From NCBI GenBank assembly GCA_009692105.1, contig SHZS01000005.1:1-64000 (forward strand): DNA of 64,000 nt. The letters are read 5' to 3'. Shown here piece after piece: positions 33,903 through 42,722 of this stretch. The stretch is from Gemmatimonadota bacterium (GTDB lineage: Bacteria; Gemmatimonadota; Gemmatimonadetes; Longimicrobiales; Gaopeijiaceae). The position numbers were made by a program, and so were the translations under genes. The notes under the pieces were generated by a model. That model saw only the letters and a list, made by a program, of their open reading frames with translations. It made no database searches and was not told the origin of the DNA. Position 1 is the first letter of the stretch. Every line of letters begins with the position of its first letter.

Positions 33903-35659
33903 AGCGGAGCCCCACTCCCGAGGTAGTACTCCCCCCCCTCCCCCCTCCCGAGTGGCGCCTGCGCTCGAGCCCCGATTCCGCAGCGGTCGAGCGGCTTTCT
34001 CGGGAGTTGTCACTTCCTCGTTCGCTCTGCGCCCTCCTCGTTGCCCGCGACGTCGTCGAGCCCGATCGGGCGAAGCACTTCCTCCGACCGAGCCTCGAGG
34101 ACCTTCACCCACCTGAGCGAATGGCGGGGATGGACGAGGCCGTCACGCGGATCCTCAGGGCAATCGAGTCCGGCGAGACGATCCTCGTTCACGGGGATTT
34201 CGACGTGGACGGCGTGTGTGGGGCCGCACTCCTCACCCGCTGGCTCCGGCGGATGGGTGGGCAGGTGGCGCCCTTCGTCCCGAATCGGATCCGGGACGGC
34301 TACGATCTGGGACCGGCCGGAATCGCCGCGGCCACCGCGAGCGGGGCGTCACTCCTCGTCACGTGCGATACCGGAATCCTGGCGCACGAGGCCGTGTCCC
34401 AGGCTGCCGCGGCCGGGATCGATGTGATCGTCACGGACCACCACACGCCGGGCCCGGAGCTCCCTTCCGCCCACGCGGTCGTGAACCCCAACCGCACGGA
34501 CAGCAACTACCCGGAGGGGACGCTCTGCGGCGCCGGAGTGGTCTTCAAACTCTGTCAGGCCCTCGCCGAGCGGGCTGGGATCCCGAAGGAGGAGCTCTGG
34601 CCGCACCTGGATCTCGTCGCTCTCGCCACGGTCGCCGATCTCGTGCCGCTGACCGGAGAAAATCGCGTCCTCGTCCGGTTCGGCCTCCGCTTCCTGGCCT
34701 GCACCAGGAACATGGGGCTCCAGGCCCTCCTCGAGGTCTCGGGGCTTGGGGGGAGCAAGACGATCGAGGCCGGGCAGGTCGGGTTCATCTTGGCACCGCG
34801 GATCAACGCCGCCGGCCGGATGGGAGACGCCGGGCGTGCCTTGCGCCTCCTCCTTACGGATGACCTTGAGGAGGCGGAAGCGCTCGCGCGGGAGCTGGAC
34901 GAGGCGAACCGATTGCGGAGGGAGGAGGAGCGGACGACACTGGATCAGGCCCTTGGCCTTCTCTCGGGGAACTTCAATCCGGATAGAGACTTCGGCGTTG
35001 TCCTGGCGGGCGAGGGGTGGCACCCCGGGGTGATCGGGATCGTCGCCTCGAGAATCGTCGAGCGGATCTTCCGGCCCGTGGTGCTCGTGGCCCTGAACGG
35101 CGAGCGGGGAAGGGGGAGCGCGCGGTCGGTCGCGGGAGTCCACCTGTTCCGGGCGCTCGAGGGGTGTCAGGACCACCTTCTCCGTTTCGGGGGGCACGCG
35201 CAGGCCGCGGGGCTCGACCTTTCTCGCGACTCCCTCGAGGCCTTTCGGGCTGCTTTCGACAGCGGCGTGAAGAAGCAGCTCGGGGGGAATGCCCCGCGTC
35301 CCACGATCAGGGGGGACCTGGCGATCCCGCTGGCGGACGCAGGGGCCGATCTCCACGAGCTCCTGAATTACGTCGGTCCTTTTGGAATGGGAAACCCGCG
35401 GCCGGTCTTCTGGGCACTGGGTCTGGAGGTTGCCGGCCCCCTGCGTGTCGTCGGGGACGGGCACCTGAAGCTCCGGCTGCGCGACGGCGGCGCGGCGTTG
35501 GACGCAATCGGGTTCGGGCTCGCCGAACGGCTCGCTTCCTCGCTCTCGAACGGGCCAGTTGACGCCATCTTCCAGCTGGGAGAAAACGAGTATCGAGGCG
35601 TACGCACCATCCAGGCCAAGCTCCTGGACCTCCGACCTTCGGTGGCGCCTTCTTCTTGA
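33899..35659 (+). CDS. recJ: Single-stranded-DNA-specific exonuclease RecJ
   Basis: 5'-3' ssDNA exonuclease of the DHH family used in recombination and repair. Key motifs: VHGDFDVDGVCGAALL, CDTGI, VTDHHTPG (DHH), the second-domain DHHA1 region with GWHPGVIGIVASRIVERI, GRGSARSV and RFGGHAQAAGL, and an OB-like C-terminus. The GTG at 33899 overlaps the preceding stop; a longer frame back to 33668 lies within the zinc-ribbon gene and is rejected. 586 residues, normal. Confidence 0.94.
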   Translation: MKRSPTPEVVLPPLPPPEWRLRSSPDSAAVERLSRELSLPRSLCALLVARDVVEPDRAKHFLRPSLEDLHPPERMAGMDEAVTRILRAIESGETILVHGDFDVDGVCGAALLTRWLRRMGGQVAPFVPNRIRDGYDLGPAGIAAATASGASLLVTCDTGILAHEAVSQAAAAGIDVIVTDHHTPGPELPSAHAVVNPNRTDSNYPEGTLCGAGVVFKLCQALAERAGIPKEELWPHLDLVALATVADLVPLTGENRVLVRFGLRFLACTRNMGLQALLEVSGLGGSKTIEAGQVGFILAPRINAAGRMGDAGRALRLLLTDDLEEAEALARELDEANRLRREEERTTLDQALGLLSGNFNPDRDFGVVLAGEGWHPGVIGIVASRIVERIFRPVVLVALNGERGRGSARSVAGVHLFRALEGCQDHLLRFGGHAQAAGLDLSRDSLEAFRAAFDSGVKKQLGGNAPRPTIRGDLAIPLADAGADLHELLNYVGPFGMGNPRPVFWALGLEVAGPLRVVGDGHLKLRLRDGGAALDAIGFGLAERLASSLSNGPVDAIFQLGENEYRGVRTIQAKLLDLRPSVAPSS

Positions 35660-36183
35660 GGATCATTGCCGGCGAGTGGCGGGGGCGGACGATCCGAGCC
35701 CCCTCGGGGAAGGAAGTGCGTCCCACGACCGGTCGGATCCGTGAGGCGTGGATGTCCGCGCTCGGCGGACGCCTCGAAGACGCCCGGGTCGTGGATCTCT
35801 TCGCCGGTTCGGGGGCCCTTGGGCTCGAGGCTCTGTCCCGTGGCGCGAATGAGGTCACCTTCGTGGAGCAGAGCCGGACTGCGCTCGCGGCGCTCGAGAG
35901 GAACGTGGAATCCCTTTCGGCGTGGGATCGAGTTCGGATCGTCCGGGCCGACGCGCTTCGCTTCGTCGCCGATTGGTCCGAGGCACCCTTCGACCTGGCC
36001 CTCGCGGACCCCCCCTACGACCGGGGCTTCGCGGGAAGACTGCTGGAGCGAATCTCCGAGAGGCCCTTTGCGCGGGAGCTCTGGGTCGAGCATCGTTCCA
36101 AGGAGTCGCTTCCCGAACTTCCCGGAGTCCGGAAGCGAAAGTACGGTGACACCACCATCTCGATCTGGGAGCTTCCGGAATGA
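35656..36183 (+). CDS. rsmD: 16S rRNA (guanine966-N2)-methyltransferase
   Basis: 175-residue SAM methyltransferase modifying G966 of 16S rRNA. Starts with the typical MRIIAGEWRGRTIRAP and has RPTTGRIREAWMSAL, the SAM loop DLFAGSGALGLEALSRGA and the catalytic DPPY (LADPPYDRGF, about residue 117). TTG start overlapping the recJ stop (TTGA). Followed with 4-bp overlap by coaD, the usual partner of rsmD. Confidence 0.93.
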   Translation: MRIIAGEWRGRTIRAPSGKEVRPTTGRIREAWMSALGGRLEDARVVDLFAGSGALGLEALSRGANEVTFVEQSRTALAALERNVESLSAWDRVRIVRADALRFVADWSEAPFDLALADPPYDRGFAGRLLERISERPFARELWVEHRSKESLPELPGVRKRKYGDTTISIWELPE

Positions 36184-36677
36184 CCCAAGCCCGTCCGCTC
36201 ATCGCCCTCTATCCAGGGTCGTTCGATCCAGTCACCCTGGGACACGAGGACATCGCTCGCCGGACCCTCAGGGTCGTGGACCAGCTCGTCGTGGGGATCG
36301 CGGAGACGTCCTCACAGGCGAAGACGCCGGCCTTCTCCGTGGAGGAGCGCCTCGAGCTGCTGAGAGAGGTGTTCCGGGACGAGCCGCGAATCGAATGCGA
36401 GGCCTTCTCGGGTCTCCTCGTGGACTATGCGCGCCAAAAGGGGGCGGGCCTTGTGGTTCGGGGACTCCGCGCCGTCTCGGACTTCGAGTACGAGTTCCAG
36501 ATGGCGCAGATGAACCGGGAGCTGTCGCCGGGCCTCGAGTTCGTCTTCCTGACCCCGGACGCGCACCTCTCCTTCCTTTCCGCGTCCATCGTGAAGGAGG
36601 TGGCTCGGCTGGGGGGGGACGTCTCGTCCTTCGTGTCCGCCCCGGTGCTGCGGCGCCTGAAGGAGCGCTTCCGGTAA
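36180..36677 (+). CDS. coaD: Phosphopantetheine adenylyltransferase
   Basis: Fourth step of coenzyme A synthesis from pantothenate: 4'-phosphopantetheine plus ATP gives dephospho-CoA. Nucleotidyltransferase motif ALYPGSFDPVTLGHEDI, the VVRGLRAVSDFEYEFQMAQMNREL core and SASIVKEVARLGGDVSSFV near the end. 165 residues. The usual FVPP near the C-terminus reads FVSA here, a minor difference. Last gene of the run that begins upstream of recJ. Confidence 0.95.
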   Translation: MTQARPLIALYPGSFDPVTLGHEDIARRTLRVVDQLVVGIAETSSQAKTPAFSVEERLELLREVFRDEPRIECEAFSGLLVDYARQKGAGLVVRGLRAVSDFEYEFQMAQMNRELSPGLEFVFLTPDAHLSFLSASIVKEVARLGGDVSSFVSAPVLRRLKERFR

Positions 36678-36842
36678 GCCCCATACCGGTTCTTGCATCT
36701 GTGAGGGGGGCCCTGCTGCCTTGCTCGGAACACAAGCGGCTGGGTAGGTTTTCTCGGCTTCGAGATTGGCTACGCCCTCCGTCTCCCGGGGGGTTCTGAA
36801 TCGCACCGGGGCGAGCCCGGCTTCTTGGATGACGGAGAACCC

Positions 36843-37175
36843 ATGGCGTTCAACGTGACTCGAGCGGGCGGCGTCACCGTGGTGGACGTGGATGGCCAGC
36901 TCATTGTCGGGAACCGGCAGGAGCTCAAACAAAAGGTTCTGGACGAGCTCGAGAAGGGGGAGCGGAAGTTCCTCGTAGACTTCACGAAGACCGGGTACAT
37001 CGACTCCTCGGGGCTCGGTGTGCTGGTCAGCCTCTCGAAGAAGATCCGAGAGCAGGGAGGGGAGCTCCGCCTCTCCAGCTTGAACGAGGATCTCCGGACG
37101 CTCTTCGAGCTCACGAAGCTGGACACCCTCTTCCGCATCGCCGGATCGAGGGCCGAGGGACTCGCGGACTTCTGA
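36843..37175 (+). CDS. STAS-domain anti-sigma factor antagonist
   Basis: 110-residue SpoIIAA/RsbV-like protein. The STAS fold is clear (VTVVDVDGQLIVGNRQELKQKVLDEL, FLVDFTKTGYIDSSGLGVLVSLSKKI), and DSSGLG contains the serine phosphorylated by cognate kinases. ATG 36843 follows GGAG. It begins a three-gene partner-switching module: antagonist, RsbW-like kinase, SpoIIE-type phosphatase. The 165 bp upstream hold a weak promoter candidate (TTGCTC near 36721) and nothing else I can name. Confidence 0.9.
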   Translation: MAFNVTRAGGVTVVDVDGQLIVGNRQELKQKVLDELEKGERKFLVDFTKTGYIDSSGLGVLVSLSKKIREQGGELRLSSLNEDLRTLFELTKLDTLFRIAGSRAEGLADF

Positions 37176-37186
37176 CGCCCGGACCG

Positions 37187-37627
37187 GTGGAGCGCCAATT
37201 ATTCCTCGAGCTCCCGAACGACCTCCGCTGCATCGAGGACACCGTGGAGTTCGTGGTCTCCCGCTGTTCGATCTGCGAGGTAGTAGACCGGAAGCTGCGG
37301 CTGAACTTCCAGGTCAGCCTCATCGAGGCGCTCTCCAACGCGATGATCTACGGGAATTGCAGTGACCCCCTGAAGAAGGTTCGGGTCGAGGTCTTCCTCC
37401 ACGAAGGGCTGGTCACGGCGCAGGTAACGGACGAAGGCTCCGGCTTTGATCCCGGATGTATCCCCGATCCCACCACGGGTAGGTCCGTCCGGAAGGTCAG
37501 TGGACGGGGCCTCTTCCTGATGAAGACTTTGATGGACGAGGTCCACTACAATGACCGGGGCAACTCGGTCAAGCTGGTTCTGCATCTGTCTTCCCCAGAA
37601 GGGATCCGTCGAGAGGCATCGGCATGA
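37187..37627 (+). CDS. RsbW-like serine kinase / anti-sigma factor (HATPase)
   Basis: 146-residue GHKL ATPase with N box (SLIEALSNAMIYGN), G1 box (DEGSGFDP) and G2 box (GRGLFLMKTLMDEV), as in RsbW/SpoIIAB proteins that phosphorylate STAS antagonists and hold a sigma factor or other target. No sigma-factor gene is nearby, so its target lies elsewhere. It overlaps the phosphatase gene by 4 bp and follows the STAS gene by 11 bp. Confidence 0.88.
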   Translation: MERQLFLELPNDLRCIEDTVEFVVSRCSICEVVDRKLRLNFQVSLIEALSNAMIYGNCSDPLKKVRVEVFLHEGLVTAQVTDEGSGFDPGCIPDPTTGRSVRKVSGRGLFLMKTLMDEVHYNDRGNSVKLVLHLSSPEGIRREASA

Positions 37628-39210
37628 CCCGGGATCCGGCCGCCTGGAAATCGCTTCCCGGGGCGGTGCTGGAGGTCTTGGACGAGTTCCGCCGCTCCTT
37701 CTCCCTCGATCTGCATCTCTGGCGCAATGGACACGGGGAGAAGGCGGCTCACCTTTATCCCTCGGGGGACGGCAAGACTGCGGCTCCCCTTCCGGATTCT
37801 CTTCTCCTTCCGATCCCGAACCGAGCTGGGAGCGAGATCACCCTCGAAGTGCGGGGGGGTGCCGGAACGACGCTGCCCGCCGCAAACGCCCTCCGCACGG
37901 CGCTCGAACATCTCTTCGACTACTCCGAGGAGGTTCGCTTTTTCACCTTCGAGGTCTCTGAGCGCTACGGGGAGATCAACCTCCTCTACTCGATCTCGGA
38001 GACGCTGGGATCTCTCCTCCCCCTGAAGGACGCGTCCCGTTCGATCCTGGCCGAGGTGTGCGAGGTGATGGGCGCCCGGCGGGGTTCGCTCTGGGTCTTC
38101 GAGTCGACAGAGGGACGGCTGCACCTGGTCGCGTCGGTGGGGGAGGAAGGGCTGAAGGGCCCCCTCGAGACGACGGATCCGAAGGCCGTGACGTCGCGGG
38201 TGTTCCGCGAGGGCCGGCCCCTCATCCGCACGGGTGAGCACTTCGGCTCGGAAGAGCGGGTCGGAGCGGGGCTCGCCGCCCACGAGGACTCCGTCCTCTC
38301 CGTCCCGATCCGCTACACCCCGTCCGGCGCGGAGACGCGGATCGTGGGTGTGATCAATCTGATCGGCCGTCGGCACGGGGGGCAGTTCACGGCCTCGGAC
38401 CAGAAGCTCCTCTCCGCGATCGCGAGCCAGGTGGGAGCCGCTCTGGAGAATAACCGGCTCATCCGGGAGAGCCTGGAGCGGGAGCGGGTCACCCGGGAGA
38501 TGGAGCTCGCGCACGACCTCCAGATGAAGCTCCTCCCAACGGCGAAAGGGTTCGATCCCAGCCGAGTCGCCGCCCGGGTCGAGCCCGCCCAATCGGTGGG
38601 GGGGGACTTCTTCCACTTCTTCCACATCCCCGGGGGCCGCGTCGGCGTGATGATCGGCGACGTCTCGGGCCACGGCTTCCCAGCCGCTCTGATCATGGCG
38701 CTCTCCATGAGTGCGGCCACGATCTACGGGTCCGAGCTCCGGTCCCCGACGAGCGTGCTCCAGGGAATGAACCGGGCCCTCATGGACGAGCTCGAGACGA
38801 CCGAGATGTACCTCACGCTTTTCTACGGCGTGGTGGATCCGGAGCGCCGGGAGCTGGTCTATGCGAACGCGGGTCACCCGCACGCCTTCGCGATCCGGGC
38901 GGACGGTCAGGCCGAACGCCTGGTTGCCATGGACCCGCCCATGGGAATCGGTGGAACGGTCGAGTACAGTCAGCGCGCCGTGCCCTGGGAGCCCGGGAAG
39001 GATCTCCTCCTCCTGTTCACGGATGGGCTTTCGGATGAACTCGTCGAGGGGTCCCGCAGGGCCGGCGAGGAGCGGGTCGTGAAGGAAGCCATCCGGCTTC
39101 GCGAGCGGCCCGTTCGAGAGGTGGTTCCCGCCCTCTTCGACTTAGAGAGGAAGGGAGGAAGAGGTTTCGAGGGGAAGGACGACCGGACGGCCCTGGTACT
39201 GAGAGTCTAG
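37624..39210 (+). CDS. PP2C-type (SpoIIE/RsbU) serine phosphatase with GAF-like sensor
   Basis: 528 residues. An N-terminal divergent domain (1-110), a GAF-like domain (about 120-275; LYSISETLGSLLPLKDASRSILAEV to the second half AIASQVGAALENN), a short signalling helix, then the SpoIIE phosphatase domain from about residue 295 (MELAHDLQMKLLP, GGDFFHFF, IGDVSGHGFPAALIMA, YANAGHPHAFA, LLLFTDGLSDELVEG). It should dephosphorylate the STAS partner when the GAF senses a signal, completing the switch with the two genes upstream. Confidence 0.9.
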   Translation: MTRDPAAWKSLPGAVLEVLDEFRRSFSLDLHLWRNGHGEKAAHLYPSGDGKTAAPLPDSLLLPIPNRAGSEITLEVRGGAGTTLPAANALRTALEHLFDYSEEVRFFTFEVSERYGEINLLYSISETLGSLLPLKDASRSILAEVCEVMGARRGSLWVFESTEGRLHLVASVGEEGLKGPLETTDPKAVTSRVFREGRPLIRTGEHFGSEERVGAGLAAHEDSVLSVPIRYTPSGAETRIVGVINLIGRRHGGQFTASDQKLLSAIASQVGAALENNRLIRESLERERVTREMELAHDLQMKLLPTAKGFDPSRVAARVEPAQSVGGDFFHFFHIPGGRVGVMIGDVSGHGFPAALIMALSMSAATIYGSELRSPTSVLQGMNRALMDELETTEMYLTLFYGVVDPERRELVYANAGHPHAFAIRADGQAERLVAMDPPMGIGGTVEYSQRAVPWEPGKDLLLLFTDGLSDELVEGSRRAGEERVVKEAIRLRERPVREVVPALFDLERKGGRGFEGKDDRTALVLRV

Positions 39211-39217
39211 GGGGGCC

Positions 39218-40042
39218 GTGACCCGAGTGCCCCGCCGGCCGCGACGGGCCCTCGGCCAGCACTTCCTCGTCGACGCGGGCTTCCGGGCCAGAATCGTGGA
39301 AGCGGTGGGGATCCAGCCCGGCGAGACCGTGCTCGAGATCGGCCCGGGGCGGGGAGCGCTCACCGAAGGGCTCGTCCGGGAGGTAGAGACCGCCGAAGGG
39401 CGCCTCGTGCTAGTTGAGTTGGACAGCGACCTCGCGGCCGAGCTCGCGAGCACGTATCGGGATCACCCGCGGGTGGAGGTCGTTCGCGGGGACATCCTGG
39501 ACCACCCTCCGGCTGCTCTCACCAGTGAGCCCGAGGCGCTCCGGGTCGTTGGAAACATCCCGTACAACCTCACTTCGCCGATCCTCTTCCACCTGCTCAA
39601 GGTCCCGCGCCCTCGGGAGATCCTCATCATGGTGCAGGCCGAGGTGGCGGATCGGATCCTCTCCGACCCCGGGACGCGGGACTACGGGGCCCTGACGGTC
39701 GGAATCCGGTCCGTTTCAGAGGTAGAGCGGGTCCTTCGGGTTCCGGCGGGGGCGTTCTGGCCCCGCCCCAACGTGGAGTCGGCCGTGATCCGAATCCGGC
39801 CCCTCCACCCCTCTCCCCTGACCCTCGAGGAGGAATCCCGCCTCCGGGACCTCACCCGGGCCGTCTTCCAATGGAGGCGGAAGCAGCTCGGAAAGATCCT
39901 GCGGGATCACCCCGAGCTGCAGCTACCGCCGGTTCGGGTGGAGCATGCGCTCGCGGCCGCCGGGGTAGTGTCGACCGCTCGCCCTGAGGAGGTGAGCCCC
40001 GCCGGGTTCCTGGCAATGGCCCGTCGCCTCGCGGAGCGCTAG
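39218..40042 (+). CDS. rsmA: 16S rRNA (adenine1518/1519-N6) dimethyltransferase
   Basis: KsgA-type enzyme that dimethylates two adenines in 16S rRNA helix 45. Motifs: RRALGQHFLVDAGFR, EIGPGRGALTEGLV, the catalytic NIPYNLTSPILF, MVQAEVADRI and ALTVGIRSVSEV. 274 residues, GTG start 8 bp after the phosphatase gene. The downstream rex gene has its own promoter. Confidence 0.95.
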   Translation: MTRVPRRPRRALGQHFLVDAGFRARIVEAVGIQPGETVLEIGPGRGALTEGLVREVETAEGRLVLVELDSDLAAELASTYRDHPRVEVVRGDILDHPPAALTSEPEALRVVGNIPYNLTSPILFHLLKVPRPREILIMVQAEVADRILSDPGTRDYGALTVGIRSVSEVERVLRVPAGAFWPRPNVESAVIRIRPLHPSPLTLEEESRLRDLTRAVFQWRRKQLGKILRDHPELQLPPVRVEHALAAAGVVSTARPEEVSPAGFLAMARRLAER

Positions 40043-40061
40043 GTAGGCGGCCTGGATTACG

Positions 40062-40091
40062 TTGACTGCGATCCTGGCCGGCATCTAGCTT
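40062..40091 (+). promoter_or_regulatory. Predicted sigma70-type promoter of rex
   Basis: TTGACT (40062-40067) and TAGCTT (40086-40091) with 18-bp spacing. Transcription would begin near 40098, inside the Rex operator that follows. Confidence 0.6.
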
Positions 40092-40094
40092 CTC

Positions 40095-40112
40095 TTGTGA
40101 ATGATTTCACAA
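40095..40112 (+). promoter_or_regulatory. Rex operator
   Basis: TTGTGAATGATTTCACAA is an 18-bp palindrome with perfect 7-bp arms and a 4-bp centre, matching the established Rex consensus TTGTGAA-n4-TTCACAA. It lies just after the predicted -10 and over the expected transcription start, an ideal place for repression. It implies that rex controls itself according to NADH/NAD+. Confidence 0.88.
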
Positions 40113-40201
40113 GGATTCCGGACGACTCCTCCTCGGACAGCCGGAGCTCCAAACGCTCCCGGCCCGGGGCACCTCGCCCCGCGCGTTCCGCTCCGCGCAG
40201 G

Positions 40202-40819
40202 GTGTCCGAGTCCGCCATCCGCCGGCTCTCCCTTTACCTTCGGGCTCTGGAGGAGATGGGAGACGATGGGGAGGAGATTGTCTCGAGCCGACTCCTCGCC
40301 GAACGGGTTGGAACTACGGGTCCGCAGGTCCGAAAGGATCTATCTCTCTTCGGCTCCTTCGGGACGCGTGGGCTAGGCTATGCCGTCCGGCCTCTCCGGG
40401 TGCGTCTGCGGGACATTCTCGGGCTCTCGCGCCGCTGGAGCGTTGCGCTCGTGGGCGCCGGGCGGATCGGGGCGGCGCTGGTCGCATACCCGAGCTTCCG
40501 CGAGCGCGGATTCGAGATCGTGACGATCCTGGACAACGATCCCGAGAAGATCGGCACCCGCTGGAACGGGATCGCCATCGGGCCGGTCGAGCGGATGGAG
40601 GAGGCATTCCGTCGCAACCCGGCGGAGGTCGCGATCCTGGCGGTTCCCGCCGAGGCGGCCCAGGATGCGGCCGACGCTCTTGTCCGAGTGGGGGTACGGG
40701 GGATCATGAACCTCGCGCCCGTGCGCCTGCGCGTTCCCGAGGGCGTGGCCGTCAAACACGTGGACATGGCCGTCGAGCTCGAGTCCCTCTCCTTCGCCCT
40801 CCGGCACCTGGTCCGTTGA
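40202..40819 (+). CDS. rex: Redox-sensing transcriptional repressor Rex
   Basis: Binds NADH/NAD+ and represses anaerobic and respiratory genes when NADH is low. The N-terminal winged helix (SESAIRRLSLYLRALEEM ... RLLAERVGTTGPQVRKDLSLFGSFGTRGLGY) and Rossmann domain (VALVGAGRIGAALVAY) are typical, ending in the swapped helix. The frame runs back to GTG 40097, but that codon sits in the operator at the predicted transcription start, and the 35 extra residues are Ser/Arg/Pro-rich. GTG 40202, the only other in-frame start before the domain, gives the usual ~205 residues. The TTGA overlap joins it to the exonuclease gene. Confidence 0.93.
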   Translation: MSESAIRRLSLYLRALEEMGDDGEEIVSSRLLAERVGTTGPQVRKDLSLFGSFGTRGLGYAVRPLRVRLRDILGLSRRWSVALVGAGRIGAALVAYPSFRERGFEIVTILDNDPEKIGTRWNGIAIGPVERMEEAFRRNPAEVAILAVPAEAAQDAADALVRVGVRGIMNLAPVRLRVPEGVAVKHVDMAVELESLSFALRHLVR

Positions 40820-41742
40820 GCGCGCGGGTCTCCCTTCGTGAGGAGGCGCGGCGCATTCTCGCGGACGGGCCGGCGCACACCCTCGACGTGGCCCGGGGCG
40901 TGCTCGGGCTCACGGGGCATCCGGGTGCCGCGTCCCGGTCGGTGTTCACGCTGCTGGGGAACGACGACGGGTTCCGTGTGGATCCCGCGGGCGTCTGGAC
41001 CCTCGATCCCGAGGCGCGGCTTCCAGGTGTGCCCCTTTCCGCCGTCGGATGGACGGTGGTGGACGTCGAGACCACGGGCGGCGCGTGGGACCGCGGGGAC
41101 CGAGTGATCGAGGTGGGGGTGGTGCACGTTGATGGAGGTGTCATAGGCGACGCGTTCGAGACGCTGGTGAACCCGATGCGGCGCATCCCGCTGAGGATCC
41201 AGGAGTTCACGGGAATCACGGACCCGATGGTTGCGGGGGCTCCACCCTTCGAGGGGGTCGCGGGCGCTCTCGCCGAGCGGCTCGAGGGGCGGGTGTTCGT
41301 CGCCCACAACGCGCGTTTCGACTGGGCGTTCCTGCGCGAGGAGCTGCTGGCGGCCACTGGGGATGTGCCGGAGGTCGAGCAGCTGTGCACGGTTCGGCTC
41401 GGCCGCCTTCTCGTGCCAAGTCTTCGGAGACACGGGCTGGACTCACTCGCGAGCCACTTCGGGATCCCGATCGTGAACCGTCACCGAGCGCTCGGAGACG
41501 CCATGGCCACGGCTCGGCTTCTCCTGCACCTTCTGAGGGCGGCGGAGGAGCGGGACATCCGGGACCTGTTGGGGCTGCGGGAGGCGCTGTTCAGACGGAG
41601 GCGTGCTCTGCTGACGGGGGGCTCCGTCGAACGGCGAGGGCGCCCTCTTCCGCCGATGGCGGATGCGCCGGCCTTGGACGAGGACGCCCGAAAAGAGCAC
41701 ACCCGAAATGGGGATGAGGGGACGAGCGATGGCACCATCTGA
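40816..41742 (+). CDS. DnaQ-like 3'-5' exonuclease
   Basis: 308 residues. After a 70-residue N-terminal helical domain comes a DEDDh exonuclease: VVDVETTGG (first Asp/Glu), VFVAHNARFDW (Asp), and NRHRALGDAMATARLL (His, Asp). The pattern matches epsilon-subunit-like nucleases, for proofreading or RNA/DNA trimming. The C-terminal 50 residues are polar and overlap the start of the MBL gene. TTG start coupled to rex, so it should share the NADH-responsive control. Confidence 0.87.
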   Translation: MSARVSLREEARRILADGPAHTLDVARGVLGLTGHPGAASRSVFTLLGNDDGFRVDPAGVWTLDPEARLPGVPLSAVGWTVVDVETTGGAWDRGDRVIEVGVVHVDGGVIGDAFETLVNPMRRIPLRIQEFTGITDPMVAGAPPFEGVAGALAERLEGRVFVAHNARFDWAFLREELLAATGDVPEVEQLCTVRLGRLLVPSLRRHGLDSLASHFGIPIVNRHRALGDAMATARLLLHLLRAAEERDIRDLLGLREALFRRRRALLTGGSVERRGRPLPPMADAPALDEDARKEHTRNGDEGTSDGTI

Positions 41743-42628
41743 GACCGGCTCGGCGTCCCTAGCCCTTACCCGGAAGGTGGGCTCGATCCGGATCCACGCC
41801 CTGGACGCGGGAAGGGTGCGGCTGGAGGGGGGGGCGATGTTCGGCGTCGTTCCGAGGGTCCTCTGGGAGAAGAGGATCGCGCCGGACGCACGGCACCGGA
41901 TCCCCATAGCGCTCCGCTGCCTCCTCATCGAGGCGCCCGACGCGCTCGTGCTCGTGGATACGGGGGTCGGGAACAAGGAGGACGCAAAGTTCCGGGATGT
42001 CTTCGGGGTCGAGAACGACGGAGACCCGACTCGCCTCGAGGACGCGATCCGGGCTGCTGGGTTCGATCCGGGGGACGTGGACATCGTGCTCCTCACCCAC
42101 CTCCATTTCGATCACGTAGGCGGAGCGGCGATGAAGCGAGAGGACGGATCCATCGTCCCGGCGTTTCCCAAGGCTCGGTATGTGGTTCAACGCGGAGAGC
42201 TGGAGTTCTCTCGGGGGGCGAACGAGCGCATCCGCGCGAGCTATCTCCAGCGAAGCATCGAGCCAATCACGACCGCGGGGCTCTGGGACCTCCTCGACGG
42301 GGACACCCTGGTCACGCCTGGGGTGCGGGCCGTCGTGACCCCCGGCCACACTCCGCATCACCAGTGCGTACTCGTCGAGTCCGGCGGGGAGACGGCATGC
42401 TTCCTCGCGGACCTCTGCCCCACCGCGGCCCACCTGCCTCTCCCGTGGATCATGGCGTACGACCTCGAGCCGCTCGTCACCTTGGAGACGAAGCGGGCGC
42501 TCTGGCGTTGCGCCATCGAGGAGGACTGGCTCCTCGTGTTCGAGCACGACCCCCAGACCCCGTGGGGGCGTCTGGACTCGGACGGAAAGGCTCTCCGTCT
42601 GGGAGAGGCTCCGCGGAGCGACCGCTGA
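41729..42628 (+). CDS. Metallo-beta-lactamase-fold hydrolase
   Basis: 299-residue MBL protein with THLHFDHVGGA (HxHxDH), a downstream VVTPGHTPHHQC histidine and the C-terminal FEHDPQTPWG histidine, the layout of lactonase-like or quorum-quenching hydrolases. No signal peptide. I start at ATG 41729, which overlaps the exonuclease stop by 14 bp; two further upstream in-frame ATGs exist. Substrate unknown. Confidence 0.87.
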   Translation: MAPSETGSASLALTRKVGSIRIHALDAGRVRLEGGAMFGVVPRVLWEKRIAPDARHRIPIALRCLLIEAPDALVLVDTGVGNKEDAKFRDVFGVENDGDPTRLEDAIRAAGFDPGDVDIVLLTHLHFDHVGGAAMKREDGSIVPAFPKARYVVQRGELEFSRGANERIRASYLQRSIEPITTAGLWDLLDGDTLVTPGVRAVVTPGHTPHHQCVLVESGGETACFLADLCPTAAHLPLPWIMAYDLEPLVTLETKRALWRCAIEEDWLLVFEHDPQTPWGRLDSDGKALRLGEAPRSDR

Positions 42629-42722
42629 GGCTCTTCGAGCGGATGGTCATCATGGGCCACGAGCAAGTGATGTACTGGGGGGAGCCCGAGATCGGGTACC
42701 GGTCCTTTCGCGCCCTCCCCCG
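42625..42722 (+). pseudogene. N-terminal fragment resembling leucine/Glu-Phe-Val dehydrogenase
   Basis: Directly after the MBL stop, a frame reads RLFERMVIMGHEQVMYWGEP then EIGYRSFRAL, closely like the first 30 residues of amino-acid dehydrogenases (xLFERMxxMGHEQVxFxxDPxxGYRAIIAIH). It then departs from the family exactly where repeat copy A begins (42723), and no catalytic lysine or Rossmann domain follows. The expected ATG before RLF is a CTG. I read it as a truncated remnant. Confidence 0.5.
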
